Below, piece after piece: positions 8,636-16,398 of a stretch of 64,000 bases of DNA. Origin of the DNA: Vallitaleaceae bacterium (GTDB lineage: Bacteria; Bacillota; Clostridia; Lachnospirales; Vallitaleaceae); assembly GCA_028277605.1 (NCBI GenBank), contig JANQFZ010000079.1, positions 19,892-83,891 of the forward strand, read 5' to 3'. Both the position numbers and the translations under genes were made by a program. Each line of letters begins with the position of its first letter. Position 1 is the first letter of the stretch. The notes under the pieces are model-generated. The model was not told the origin of the DNA. It saw only the letters and a program-made list of their open reading frames with translations, and did no database searches.

Positions 8636-9310
8636 ATGACGCAGATTAAGGCGTTTATTTTTGATATGGATGGTGTTTTAACTGAGACAAATGTGCAGCA
8701 TTATGAGGCGTGGAAGATATTAGGGGATGAAATTGGAATTGAGATTAACCCATCTTTTAACGAACGGTTAAAAGGTATTTCACGTATGGCTTCTCTAAAT
8801 GAGATATTGACTTTTGGTGGAAAACAAGAGGATTATACACAAGCTGAGAAAGAGCAGCTTGCTACTAAGAAAAATGACAATTATGTAAAAATGATTGCTA
8901 GTATGACACCTGATCATCTATTTGAAGGAGTAAAAGAGCTATTTAAACAGTTAAAAGAACGAAATATTAAGATAGCTATAGGCAGTGCATCTAAAAACGC
9001 TCCTAAACTAGTGAAATATTTAGGAATAGAAGAGGATATTCACTATATTGTTGATGCTAATGAGATTGAGAAAGGGAAGCCAGCACCAGATACTTTTTTA
9101 GCAGCTGCTCAAGCCTTTGGGCTAAAGCCAGAGGAATGTATTGGAGTAGAGGATGCTACTGCTGGTGTACAAGCGATTAAGTCCGCAGGTATGTTTGCTA
9201 TTGGTATAGGAGAACCACAAGTTTTATCTCAGGCAGATACTGTTTATAAAGAAACTAAGGATATCAATCTAGAAGAGATTCTTACTAGGGATAATGTATT
9301 AGTAGTATAG
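8636..9310 (+). CDS. pgmB: Beta-phosphoglucomutase
   Basis: This 224-residue HAD-superfamily enzyme interconverts beta-glucose 1-phosphate and glucose 6-phosphate in the cytosol. The N-terminal motif FIFDMDGVLTETN supplies the nucleophile Asp10 and the acid/base Asp12. The cap domain follows, then the Ser motif GSASKNAP, the Lys region EKGKPAPDTF and the acidic motif GVEDATAGVQAIKSAGM, all in the order expected for PgmB. Its substrate is the product of the GH65 phosphorylase upstream, so the two complete one pathway. It lies 467 bp from the importer genes and may have a separate promoter. Confidence 0.95.
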   Translation: MTQIKAFIFDMDGVLTETNVQHYEAWKILGDEIGIEINPSFNERLKGISRMASLNEILTFGGKQEDYTQAEKEQLATKKNDNYVKMIASMTPDHLFEGVKELFKQLKERNIKIAIGSASKNAPKLVKYLGIEEDIHYIVDANEIEKGKPAPDTFLAAAQAFGLKPEECIGVEDATAGVQAIKSAGMFAIGIGEPQVLSQADTVYKETKDINLEEILTRDNVLVV

Positions 9311-9497
9311 AGAGTAGAACTTGTAGCTTATAATACACAAAAGTATGGATTTATAGCTGCAATTAGAGTTTTAAATCTTCTATTCTAGCCATTGTTAACA
9401 TTTTAAAGATGTTGATAAGTGGCTTTTTTTGTTATTTATCACATATCGTTTTAACTGTTTTAGAAAGAGAAATTTTAGCATCATGTATTAAATACAG

Positions 9498-9566
9498 AAA
9501 GGTAAATAGTATTAGCACCACAGCGCAACAGGAGTGAAGCGTAACCCCTGCTAAACTTTTACCTTT
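9498..9566. repeat. Palindromic intergenic repeat, copy B
   Basis: Nine-base perfect arms, AAAGGTAAA and TTTACCTTT, close a 69-nt element. Bases 9494-9556 match the reverse complement of copy A 8243-8305 at roughly nine positions in ten (shared TAGTATTAGCACCACAGCG and AGCGTAACCCCT). Its last two bases are the first two T's of the marR -35 hexamer TTGACA. Confidence 0.75.
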
Positions 9567-9594
9567 GACATAACTAATAGTTATACAGTATAAT
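9565..9594 (+). promoter_or_regulatory. Strong promoter of the marR-ABC exporter operon
   Basis: TTGACA (9565-9570) and TATAAT (9589-9594) are both consensus and separated by 18 bp. The spacer is filled by the palindrome ATAACTAATAGTTAT (listed separately), so a bound repressor would occlude RNA polymerase. Confidence 0.8.
9570..9584. promoter_or_regulatory. Probable MarR operator in the promoter spacer
   Basis: ATAACTA-A-TAGTTAT is a perfect 7-bp inverted repeat, the size bound by MarR dimers. Further GTTAT/ATAAC half-sites follow at about 9595-9627. This suggests that the MarR protein encoded just downstream represses its own operon. Confidence 0.65.
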
Positions 9595-9650
9595 AGTTAT
9601 AAATAATAACAGTTATATTACATAACTAAATATATTTAAAGAGGTGACTT

Positions 9651-10079
9651 ATGAAAAGAGAAGAACTAGTAGATTTTATTCTAAGTTTTATGCCTTTAAT
9701 GCACAAAAAGCTGTTTCTACAAATCCAAGTAGCTCAAATAACAAGACAACAACTAGGCTTATTACGTACCATTGGAGAAGAAAATGGAAAGTCTATGAAG
9801 CATTATAGCCAGAAGCTTATGATAGCTAAATCAAATCTATCAAACCTTGCTAATCAACTAATTAACGAAAAATTAGTAGAGAGAAAAACAGATGAAAAGG
9901 ATAGAAGGATTATGAATCTTTTTATCACTAATAAAGGCTATGAAATTTTACAAAACCAAATGAAATTGGTTAAAAAAAATATGTTAAAAAAAATAGAAGT
10001 ATTAAGTGATGAAGAAATTAGTATTGTTTCAAAAAGTTTAAAAGAGATAAAAACGATATTGGGTAAAATTGAAGCATGA
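9651..10079 (+). CDS. MarR-family transcriptional regulator
   Basis: This 142-residue winged-helix protein has the normal MarR length. The recognition helix and wing are visible as MIAKSNLSNLANQLINEKLV followed by RKTDEKDRRIMNLFITNKG, the DxRxxxxxLT-type wing. AGAGGTG lies 6 nt before the ATG. It heads an operon with two ABC exporter half-transporters, the usual arrangement for a local repressor that responds to a transported toxic compound. Palindromes in its own promoter support autorepression. Confidence 0.92.
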   Translation: MKREELVDFILSFMPLMHKKLFLQIQVAQITRQQLGLLRTIGEENGKSMKHYSQKLMIAKSNLSNLANQLINEKLVERKTDEKDRRIMNLFITNKGYEILQNQMKLVKKNMLKKIEVLSDEEISIVSKSLKEIKTILGKIEA

Positions 10080-10110
10080 TGATGAAAACAAATAGATTGG
10101 AGTGATTAAG

Positions 10111-11838
10111 GTGATTAAGTTATTAAAATATTTAAAGCCCTATACAGGTTTAGTCATAGCTGTGGTTGTATTAATGTTTATACAAGCTATGACTGAGCTG
10201 TACTTACCAGCCATAATGTCAGATATTATTGATATAGGTGTTGCAAGTGGTGATACGAATTTTATTTTTAAAATGGGGGGTATCATGCTGATTATTGCGG
10301 GAGTAGGTACCATATGTGCCATTGTCGGCTGCTATCTTTCATCAAAAGTAGGTATGAGTTTTAGTAGAGATTTGAGGCATAAAGTTTTTACGAAAGTTGA
10401 AAATTTCTCATTGAATGAATTTGACCAAAAAGGTACATCGTCTCTTATAACAAGAACTACTAATGATATTACTCAAGTACAAAATGTTTTAATCACCATA
10501 TTAAAAATGCTCCTAAGAGCACCTTTAATGGTTATAGGGGGCATTATTATGGCTGTTGCTCAAGATATAAAATTATCATTAGCTATCATTATTGTTTTAG
10601 TTGTTTTTCTTACTTTCATAGTTTTTATTGCAAAAAAGAGTGTTAAGTTGTATGACACCATGCAAAAAAAGCTGGATAAACTGAACCTAGTATTACGGGA
10701 GAGACTAACAGGGATTAGAGTGATAAGAGCATTTAATACAATGAAGTTTGAAAAAACCAGATTTAATAAGGCGAATCTAGATCTAACGGATACAGCAATA
10801 AAAGTTAATAAATTAATGGCAATACTTTTGCCTCTATTGATCTTTATAATGAATTTAACAATAATAATAGTTTTTTGGATTGGTGCAATACGCATTAATG
10901 AAGGTGCTTTGCTAGTGGGAGACTTAATGGCATTTATTCAATATACTATGGGAATTATGTATGCATTAACATCTATTATAATGATGTTTGCTTTAATACC
11001 TCGTGCATCTGCATCAGCAAAAAGAGTTAAAGAAGTCATAGATATGCAGCCTAATATCATGGATCCAGAACAGCCCATCCGACTAATAAATAAAAAAGGA
11101 CAGGTAGAGTTTAAGGATGTATCCTTCATTTATCAAGGAGCAGAGAAACCTGCATTACGTCATATATCATTTAGTGCCAAACCAGGTGAAGTAACAGCCA
11201 TCATTGGAGGTACAGGTTCTGGAAAGTCAACGTTAGTTAATCTTATACCTAGGTTTTATGATGTGGTGAGTGGTTCAGTCTTAATAGATGGTATTGACGT
11301 AAGACAGATGAGGCAGGAGGATATAAGAGAAAGCATAGGGCTAGTACCTCAGAAGGCAGTTTTATTTTCAGGTACAGTAGCTGAGAATATTGTATTTGGT
11401 TATAAAAAAGCGACAAAAGAAGAGATGATGCATGCAGCAGAGATAGCTCAGGCTTCTGAATTTATATCTTCGATGAAAAAAGGTTATAATGCCATCATTT
11501 CTCAAGGAGGTACTAATATTTCAGGTGGTCAAAAACAGCGCTTAAGCATTGCAAGAGCTCTAATACGAAAGCCAAGTATTTATATATTCGATGATAGTTT
11601 CTCTGCGCTTGACTTTAGGACAGATGCAAAATTGCGTCAAGCCCTTCAAAAAGAGATATTGGATAGCACAGTAATTATTGTTGCTCAGAGGGTGACAAGT
11701 GTAATGGGAGCAGATAGAATTATTGTTCTTGATAATGGTGAGATGGCTGGCATAGGAACTCATAAGGAACTACTGAGTTCTTGTGAGGTATACCGTGAAA
11801 TTGTATCATCTCAGCTTTCAGAGGAGGGGATTGCATGA
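10111..11838 (+). CDS. ABC exporter half-transporter with degenerate ATP site
   Basis: This type IV exporter subunit of about 575 residues has six transmembrane helices (to about residue 310) and an ATPase domain. The Walker A motif is GGTGSGKST and the signature NISGGQKQR is canonical. However, the Walker B segment reads FDDSFSALD (catalytic Glu replaced by Asp) and the switch His is Gln (VAQRVTS). This matches the degenerate-site subunit of heterodimeric exporters such as BmrC/D, LmrC/D and TM287/288. GTG 10111 is chosen over GTG 10102 because TTGGAG lies 8 nt ahead of it. The gene overlaps its partner by four bases (ATGA). Confidence 0.93.
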   Translation: MIKLLKYLKPYTGLVIAVVVLMFIQAMTELYLPAIMSDIIDIGVASGDTNFIFKMGGIMLIIAGVGTICAIVGCYLSSKVGMSFSRDLRHKVFTKVENFSLNEFDQKGTSSLITRTTNDITQVQNVLITILKMLLRAPLMVIGGIIMAVAQDIKLSLAIIIVLVVFLTFIVFIAKKSVKLYDTMQKKLDKLNLVLRERLTGIRVIRAFNTMKFEKTRFNKANLDLTDTAIKVNKLMAILLPLLIFIMNLTIIIVFWIGAIRINEGALLVGDLMAFIQYTMGIMYALTSIIMMFALIPRASASAKRVKEVIDMQPNIMDPEQPIRLINKKGQVEFKDVSFIYQGAEKPALRHISFSAKPGEVTAIIGGTGSGKSTLVNLIPRFYDVVSGSVLIDGIDVRQMRQEDIRESIGLVPQKAVLFSGTVAENIVFGYKKATKEEMMHAAEIAQASEFISSMKKGYNAIISQGGTNISGGQKQRLSIARALIRKPSIYIFDDSFSALDFRTDAKLRQALQKEILDSTVIIVAQRVTSVMGADRIIVLDNGEMAGIGTHKELLSSCEVYREIVSSQLSEEGIA

Positions 11839-13706
11839 GGAACAAAAGACTAAATGAATCCAATAGCTCAAGTCAAAATAAAGACAAGTCTAAAGGTATG
11901 ACAAAAAAGAAAGCTAAAAATTTCTATGGGACTTTAATAAGACTTCTTACTTACTTAAAACCTAGAAAAATTAGATTAATAATAGTTGGACTTTTAGCCA
12001 TATTAAGTACGGTTTTTAGTATTGTAAGTCCTAAAATTATGGGTAATGTTACGACGAAAATATACGAAGGCTTCATGATGAAAATACGAGGTGTTGCAGA
12101 CGCTCAAATAGACTTTAATTATGTTTTTAATGTTTTGGGGTTATTAGCTCTACTCTACTTTATTAGTTTTGCGTTTAGTTATATCATGCAGTACATGATG
12201 GCAGATATTGCTCAAAAAACAGTCTATGATATGCGCAGGGACGTCAGTCAAAAGCTGGAGCGATTACCATTAAGTTATTATGATACACATAAGCATGGAG
12301 AAATACTTAGCCGAATTACCAATGATATGGATAATATAAGTACGACACTCCAGCAGAGTATTACTCAACTCATTACAGCTGTTATTACCTTGTTTGGTGT
12401 TCTTGTCATAATGTTAACCATAAGTCCTATGATGACCTTAATAGCGAGTATTACACTGCCTATAAGTATCATTCTGACTCCCATTATTACAAAAAGGTCA
12501 CAAAAGTATTTTAAAAATCAGCAAAAGAAACTAGGTGAGTTAAATAGTCATGTTGAAGAGATGTATACTGGTCACAAAGTTGTTAAAATATTTAGATATG
12601 AAAAGCAATCTGTAGAGAAGTTTGATGCTATAAACAAGGAACTCTATGAAGTTGGATGGAAAGCCCAATTTATGTCAGGATTGATTATGCCACTTATGAA
12701 TTTTGTTAATAAATTTGGCTATGTAATAGTCAGCGTTGGTGGAGGTTTGTTTGTGACTAAGAGAGCAATAACAATTGGTGAAGTTCAAGCACTTATCCAA
12801 TACTCAAGACAATTAAGTCAGCCTATTCTTCAAACAGCGAGCATTGCCAATATTATTCAATCTACCATTGCTTCAGCAGAACGAGTTTTTGAAGTATTAG
12901 ATGAGTTAGAGGAAATATCCGATCCATCACCTTCAAAAACCATTGAGAAACCTAGGGGTGATATTGTCTTTAATCATGTGACATTTGGTTACAAAGAGGA
13001 TGCTGTACTTATCAATGATATGAGTATTCATATTGAGTCTGGTCAAACAGTAGCGATAGTAGGTCCCACAGGTGCAGGTAAAACAACCCTTATGAATCTA
13101 TTAATGCGATTTTATGATGTTAATAAGGGCAGCATTACAGTAGATGGTGTTAATATTAAAGATTTTAAAAGGGGAGACTTAAGAAGCATGTTTGGCATGG
13201 TACTTCAAGATACTTGGCTATTTAAAGGTTCCATTAGAGATAATATTGCCTATGGCAGTTCTAATGCAACAGATGAAGAGGTTTTTGAAGCTGCACAAGG
13301 AGCTTTTGCAGATCATTTCATTAGGACACTTCCTGATGGTTACGATACAATTATTAATGAAGAAGCTGACAATATTTCACAAGGTCAAAAGCAATTAATA
13401 ACGATTGCAAGAGCTATATTGGCAAATCCTGCAATCCTGATTCTTGACGAAGCAACGAGCAGCATCGATACAAGAACAGAACTCTATATCCAAAAGGCGA
13501 TGGCGAATTTAATGAAAGGTAGAACAAGTTTCGTTATTGCTCATAGACTTTCAACCATTAAAGATGCAGATGTTATACTTGTTATGAACGATGGTAATAT
13601 CATTGAACAGGGCAATCATGAAACACTTATGACAAAGAATAGCTTCTATTCAAGTCTTTATAATAGTCAATTTGTAGGAAACACTATACAAAAAGAGGTT
13701 GTATAA
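11835..13706 (+). CDS. ABC exporter half-transporter with catalytic ATP site
   Basis: This 623-residue protein is the partner of the preceding gene. It has a basic, Ser/Lys-rich N-terminal tail of about 40 residues, six transmembrane helices, then an ATPase with Walker A GPTGAGKTT, a normal Walker B ILDEATSSID and switch His AHRLST. Its signature motif is altered (NISQGQKQL instead of SGGQ). The altered signature faces the degenerate Walker site of the partner, so the dimer would have one working and one broken ATP site. The start ATG overlaps the upstream stop. It is probably a drug or peptide exporter; the substrate is not indicated. Confidence 0.93.
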   Translation: MRNKRLNESNSSSQNKDKSKGMTKKKAKNFYGTLIRLLTYLKPRKIRLIIVGLLAILSTVFSIVSPKIMGNVTTKIYEGFMMKIRGVADAQIDFNYVFNVLGLLALLYFISFAFSYIMQYMMADIAQKTVYDMRRDVSQKLERLPLSYYDTHKHGEILSRITNDMDNISTTLQQSITQLITAVITLFGVLVIMLTISPMMTLIASITLPISIILTPIITKRSQKYFKNQQKKLGELNSHVEEMYTGHKVVKIFRYEKQSVEKFDAINKELYEVGWKAQFMSGLIMPLMNFVNKFGYVIVSVGGGLFVTKRAITIGEVQALIQYSRQLSQPILQTASIANIIQSTIASAERVFEVLDELEEISDPSPSKTIEKPRGDIVFNHVTFGYKEDAVLINDMSIHIESGQTVAIVGPTGAGKTTLMNLLMRFYDVNKGSITVDGVNIKDFKRGDLRSMFGMVLQDTWLFKGSIRDNIAYGSSNATDEEVFEAAQGAFADHFIRTLPDGYDTIINEEADNISQGQKQLITIARAILANPAILILDEATSSIDTRTELYIQKAMANLMKGRTSFVIAHRLSTIKDADVILVMNDGNIIEQGNHETLMTKNSFYSSLYNSQFVGNTIQKEVV

Positions 13707-13769
13707 CAAACTTTTAGTCTAATTAATTATTGGATATAAATTTTCGGGATTATATTAAGGCTATTTAAA

Positions 13770-13820
13770 GGGGACTGTTGCACTAGCTAATATTATTTGC
13801 TAATGAAACAGCCCCTATAT
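13770..13820. terminator. Terminator between convergent operons
   Basis: GGGGACTGTT (13770-13779) pairs with AACAGCCCC (13807-13815) with one bulge and is followed by TATATTTTT. It lies between the end of the ABC exporter operon and the minus-strand mtnK gene, and may serve both directions. Confidence 0.7.
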
Positions 13821-13859
13821 TTTTGATAATTAGTTTTATCCTAGAAATAATCTGTCATT

Positions 13860-15068
13860 CTATATATTTTTTAGTATATCAATAAAACCTTTACCATTGC
13901 TAATATCCTTACGATTCATTATCATTTCTTTTCCAGCATTGATTAATAATCTTTCTGCCTTTACACGTTTGTCAATATCTTTAATTGTAGTTAAATCTGC
14001 AACCTTTGTATCGCCAACCACTCGTCTTATTATTTCAAGCCCTGCACACCCAGCTGAATCTTCTAGGATTGACTTTAGATACCATTTTCTGAAATAATCT
14101 TTTTTTGCCATTTCATCAGTTACAATTTTTTTATATAAATTATGGAATTTATCTATGAATAAATCTACTATTTGTTCAATAGTATTAGATAACCAATAAA
14201 GAAATGTATCGTTGTTATTTTCCTCTGAATCAGTTACATATGCATGTATCCAAGCAAAGAAAAGATTACCAATTACATTTCCTACATCATAACCAATAGG
14301 TCCGTAAAACGCGAATTCTGGGTCTAAAACTTTTATTCCAGTTTTGTTAGCAAATATGGAGCCAGAATGTAAATCACCATGAACTAATGCTTGAGTGTTG
14401 TTCATAAATTTATTTTTTAACTTACCAGCCTCAAGAATTAGATTATCATCTTTATATATTACTTCTTCAACAAATTCTATATTATCATCTAATAATATAT
14501 TTCTACCCTTATAGTCAATGTAAGGTTCTGTAAACACAAGATCCTCTGATATCTTACATAAATCTTTATTAATATATGCTTTTACCTGCTCTTTCTTCTC
14601 TCCTGAATCCATCACTAAATCGGTGGTTGGTAGCAAGGTATTGACTAAGAAAGTTGTAATATCTTCCGCTAAAGTTGGAAAGGTATTTTTCTTTAACAAC
14701 TCCATTCTTAGATTACTATAGTCTGACACGTCTTCCATTGCTAACACACACATAACAGGATCATATTTATATATTTTAGGTACTAAATTAGGTGCTAATT
14801 TTTCTTGTTGCATTAATACCATTGCCTCTATTTTATTTCTATTGATATCTAATGCTCTACCTGATGATCTTAAAACAGTATCAGCATGTTTAATAATAAT
14901 AGACCTATTAGTATTTTTATCCCAAACTTTAAAGACATAATTTATATTGCCATCGCCTATTTCTTTAGCCTGTAATTTTGCATCATCATCAAAATAATTA
15001 AGTTTTTCTAAAACATAATCAACAGCATCTTGCTCTTTCATTCTAAAATGTTTGTCAAATTTAGACAT
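13860..15068 (-). CDS. mtnK: 5-methylthioribose (or 5-deoxyribose) kinase
   Basis: This 402-residue protein matches B. subtilis MtnK (397 residues) along its whole length. The ATP-grasping EIGDGNINYVFKVWD loop lies near residue 40, the catalytic loop is HGDLHSGSIF and the metal motif is DPEFAFYGPIGYDVGN. It phosphorylates the C1 hydroxyl of 5-methylthioribose, and related enzymes accept 5-deoxyribose. It lies 20 bp downstream of the isomerase gene and is the last gene of the operon. No enolase, enolase-phosphatase or dioxygenase of the methionine cycle is nearby. The operon instead carries an aldolase, so the product is probably channelled to DHAP. Confidence 0.93.
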   Translation of the reverse strand: MSKFDKHFRMKEQDAVDYVLEKLNYFDDDAKLQAKEIGDGNINYVFKVWDKNTNRSIIIKHADTVLRSSGRALDINRNKIEAMVLMQQEKLAPNLVPKIYKYDPVMCVLAMEDVSDYSNLRMELLKKNTFPTLAEDITTFLVNTLLPTTDLVMDSGEKKEQVKAYINKDLCKISEDLVFTEPYIDYKGRNILLDDNIEFVEEVIYKDDNLILEAGKLKNKFMNNTQALVHGDLHSGSIFANKTGIKVLDPEFAFYGPIGYDVGNVIGNLFFAWIHAYVTDSEENNNDTFLYWLSNTIEQIVDLFIDKFHNLYKKIVTDEMAKKDYFRKWYLKSILEDSAGCAGLEIIRRVVGDTKVADLTTIKDIDKRVKAERLLINAGKEMIMNRKDISNGKGFIDILKNI

Positions 15069-15088
15069 AATCTCATCTCCAATTGTTT

Positions 15089-16135
15089 TTACCAGTAATT
15101 ATCTACTTGTTTTGAAAAATAGTTTTTTAAATCATAGGCACTATATATACCTTTGTCAGTTACTACGCCACTTATTAAGTGTGGTGGTGTTATATCAAAA
15201 GCTGGATAGTAAGCCTTAACACCATCTAAAGTATTCTTTATACCTCTAAATTCTAATACTTCTTTTGGATTTCTTTCTTCTATTTTAACTTTATCTATTG
15301 TATCTCTATCAGGAATTCCTGTCACAAAATAGGGTACTGAAAAATATTTTGCAGCAATTGCTATCTGCATAGTACCTACTTTATTAACAATATGTCCATC
15401 TATACATATGGAATCAGCAGCTGATGTAAACAAATCAATATTTTTTGTCTGCATAGTAATTGCAGGCATATTATCCGTAATAACAGTTACATCAAATCCT
15501 TGATCATGTATTACACTTGCTGTAAGTCTTGCACCTTGTAAAAAAGGTCTTGTTTCAGGACAAAAGAATTTAACAGTTTTATTTCTTTTTTTTGCCTCTT
15601 TTAACATCATACCTATTATCGTTTCTCCAAAGCATTGAGTCATAACATTACCATTTTTAGGAAACATATCTACTAAATAATTAGCTACTTCACCAATCTT
15701 AGAATATCTTCTATTCATTGAATTTATAGTATGCTTAAATATTTCTTCATCTATCCTCAAATCACTATCCATAGCTTCTTTTACTACTTCTAAACAGCCA
15801 TTAACTACTAAAGTCATCCTTGGTACTGTTGTAGGTCTTGCATGTGATAGCGTATAAGCTGCATCGTTTAGATAATTTATTTGTTCTTCTTTTCTTAAGT
15901 CTCTGCATTCATATGCTGCAAGTGCCATACCCATTCCTGCTGCGGTATAAGGTCCTGCACTTTGAGTAACCATATCAGCGATTGCTTTTGCAACTTCCTT
16001 ATGAGATATGCATGTAACAAATAAAACTTTTGTTGGATAAATTCTACGGTCTAATATTCTTACTTTTCCATCTTCATACCAAGCAACATTTTCATACCTT
16101 AGCATAAATGCAAGATCTTTATCTATTCTTTCCAT
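15089..16135 (-). CDS. mtnA: 5-methylthioribose-1-phosphate isomerase family protein
   Basis: This 348-residue protein is of the eIF2B-like sugar isomerase family and converts the aldose 1-phosphate made by the kinase into the ketose 1-phosphate. The expected catalytic pair is present: Cys168 in TQCFGE and Asp241 in SAADSICIDG. The ETRPFLQGARLTA and VITDNMPA blocks of the family are also present. The N-terminal half differs noticeably from classic MtnA. Together with the absence of other methionine-salvage genes, this leaves open that it is tuned for 5-deoxyribose 1-phosphate (DrdI-like). ATG 16135 follows AGGAGGT. Confidence 0.88.
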   Translation of the reverse strand: MERIDKDLAFMLRYENVAWYEDGKVRILDRRIYPTKVLFVTCISHKEVAKAIADMVTQSAGPYTAAGMGMALAAYECRDLRKEEQINYLNDAAYTLSHARPTTVPRMTLVVNGCLEVVKEAMDSDLRIDEEIFKHTINSMNRRYSKIGEVANYLVDMFPKNGNVMTQCFGETIIGMMLKEAKKRNKTVKFFCPETRPFLQGARLTASVIHDQGFDVTVITDNMPAITMQTKNIDLFTSAADSICIDGHIVNKVGTMQIAIAAKYFSVPYFVTGIPDRDTIDKVKIEERNPKEVLEFRGIKNTLDGVKAYYPAFDITPPHLISGVVTDKGIYSAYDLKNYFSKQVDNYW

Positions 16136-16398
16136 TATTGCTATTACCTCCTATATTATTTATCCTAAAAATTATTTTGAATTCAAAAATTAAGTGCAAT
16201 ATATTGTAATTGTGCTCAAAAAGCAATTGTTATTAGCCATGTTGCTATACGGTATGGTTTCTTTTTTAGTGTGGTAAAGTTAAAGCAAGTAAAGGCTTCT
16301 AGTGGTGTTTTATAAGCTAGTGAAAATATACCATATATGATATTATGAAAACATCATATATGGTATATTCTTATCCATATTATTTTAACTATAATCTA
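16136..16398. other. Intergenic region splitting the salvage operon
   Basis: This 263-bp gap lies between the nhaC-like gene and mtnA. It contains the perfect hairpin listed separately. On the minus strand there is a possible promoter, TTGCTT (16226-16221) and TATATT (16203-16198) with a 17-bp spacer. The kinase and isomerase genes may therefore be expressed at their own level. Confidence 0.4.
16326..16368 (-). terminator. Perfect 16-bp hairpin downstream of the nhaC-like gene
   Basis: ATATACCATATATGAT (16326-16341) and ATCATATATGGTATAT (16353-16368) are perfectly complementary with an 11-nt loop. Read on the minus strand, the stem follows the nhaC stop codon by 30 bp and is followed by TTTTC. 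It could act as a partial terminator inside the operon. Confidence 0.55.

Larger units (their letters stand above)
9311..9650. other. 340-bp intergenic stretch between pgmB and marR
   Basis: From 9311 to 9490 I see no gene and no clear terminator. From 9498 the stretch holds palindromic repeat copy B, immediately followed by the marR promoter and its palindromic operators (listed separately). Confidence 0.5.

Noticed and set aside
14389..15068. Treating the kinase and isomerase as part of the full methionine salvage cycle
   Set aside because: None of the later cycle genes (dehydratase, enolase, phosphatase, dioxygenase) is present, while an aldolase and alcohol dehydrogenase are. The DHAP shunt fits better.
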